A program made the position numbers and the translations under genes. Below the pieces are notes generated by a model. That model searched no databases. It was given only the letters and a program-made list of their open reading frames with translations, and was not told the DNA's origin. From NCBI GenBank assembly GCA_964555565.1, contig CAZKTF010000247.1:1-5331 (forward strand): a stretch of 5,331 nucleotides of DNA, given 5' to 3'. The stretch is from CAZKTF01 sp964555565. Its GTDB lineage: Bacteria; Planctomycetota; JAJSAM01; JAKLKS01. Position 1 is the stretch's first letter; each line of letters opens with the position of its first letter. Positions 5,285 through 5,331 of the stretch are shown here, piece after piece.

Positions 5285-5331
5285 TCACGCAGCCGCCTTT
5301 CGGAGGGAATACTTGGGGGCCTTGCGCTTCG
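5285..5331 (-). CDS. Possible C-terminus of a convergent gene, cut by the window edge
   Basis: Read on the minus strand, the last bases encode KRKAPKYSLRKAAA and then a TGA (5287-5285). The peptide is basic and stays open to the window edge, with G/C in most third positions but with TAT, CGA and GCT codons that are uncommon in the neighbouring genes. It would converge on pyk with about 40 bp between stops. Fourteen codons are too few to prove coding or name a family; another minus-strand frame is also open here. Confidence 0.25.
   Translation of the reverse strand, partial: KRKAPKYSLRKAAA

Overview
The window is extremely GC-rich DNA with near-total G/C at third codon positions. It carries four complete chromosomal-type genes, one exact tandem-repeat array at the left edge and a possible partial gene at the right edge. 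The PPC-type secreted protein, the class II phosphodiesterase-like enzyme, a pyruvate kinase with a lysine-type active site and the GGGGTCAGACCCC palindrome fit a high-GC environmental bacterium, for example of the Myxococcota/Deltaproteobacteria, Acidobacteria or Planctomycetes kind. No marker gene fixes the phylum. There are no tRNAs, rRNAs, recognisable transposase genes or CRISPR arrays.

Layout. Positions 1-229 hold 2.6 exact copies of an 87-bp repeat, itself made of two diverged half-units that each start with TTTGCAAACG. The array ends against the stop codon of the first gene. Three minus-strand genes follow, transcribed right to left in this order: a class II cyclic-nucleotide phosphodiesterase-like metallo-beta-lactamase-fold enzyme (3325-2567), an exported PPC-domain protein (2537-1665) and a GlcD-type FAD-linked D-2-hydroxyacid dehydrogenase (1668-244). 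The last two overlap by four bases (GTGA). Pyruvate kinase (3514-5244) is transcribed away from this cluster on the plus strand. The 188-bp divergent region holds a candidate -10 box for each direction and several GC-rich dyads. After pyruvate kinase, the last 87 bases hold two short weak dyads and perhaps the C-terminus of a convergent gene cut by the window edge.

How the genes may work together. Pyruvate kinase makes pyruvate, and the GlcD-like enzyme oxidises a 2-hydroxyacid (glycolate, D-lactate or similar) to a 2-oxoacid, so both act at the lower end of central carbon metabolism. A cAMP-type phosphodiesterase between them could tie in to carbon signalling, but that is inference from position only. 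The most informative points are the repeat array, the pyruvate kinase signature predicting potassium independence, a roughly 45-residue insertion before its catalytic lysine, and a possible leaderless promoter for the exported protein.
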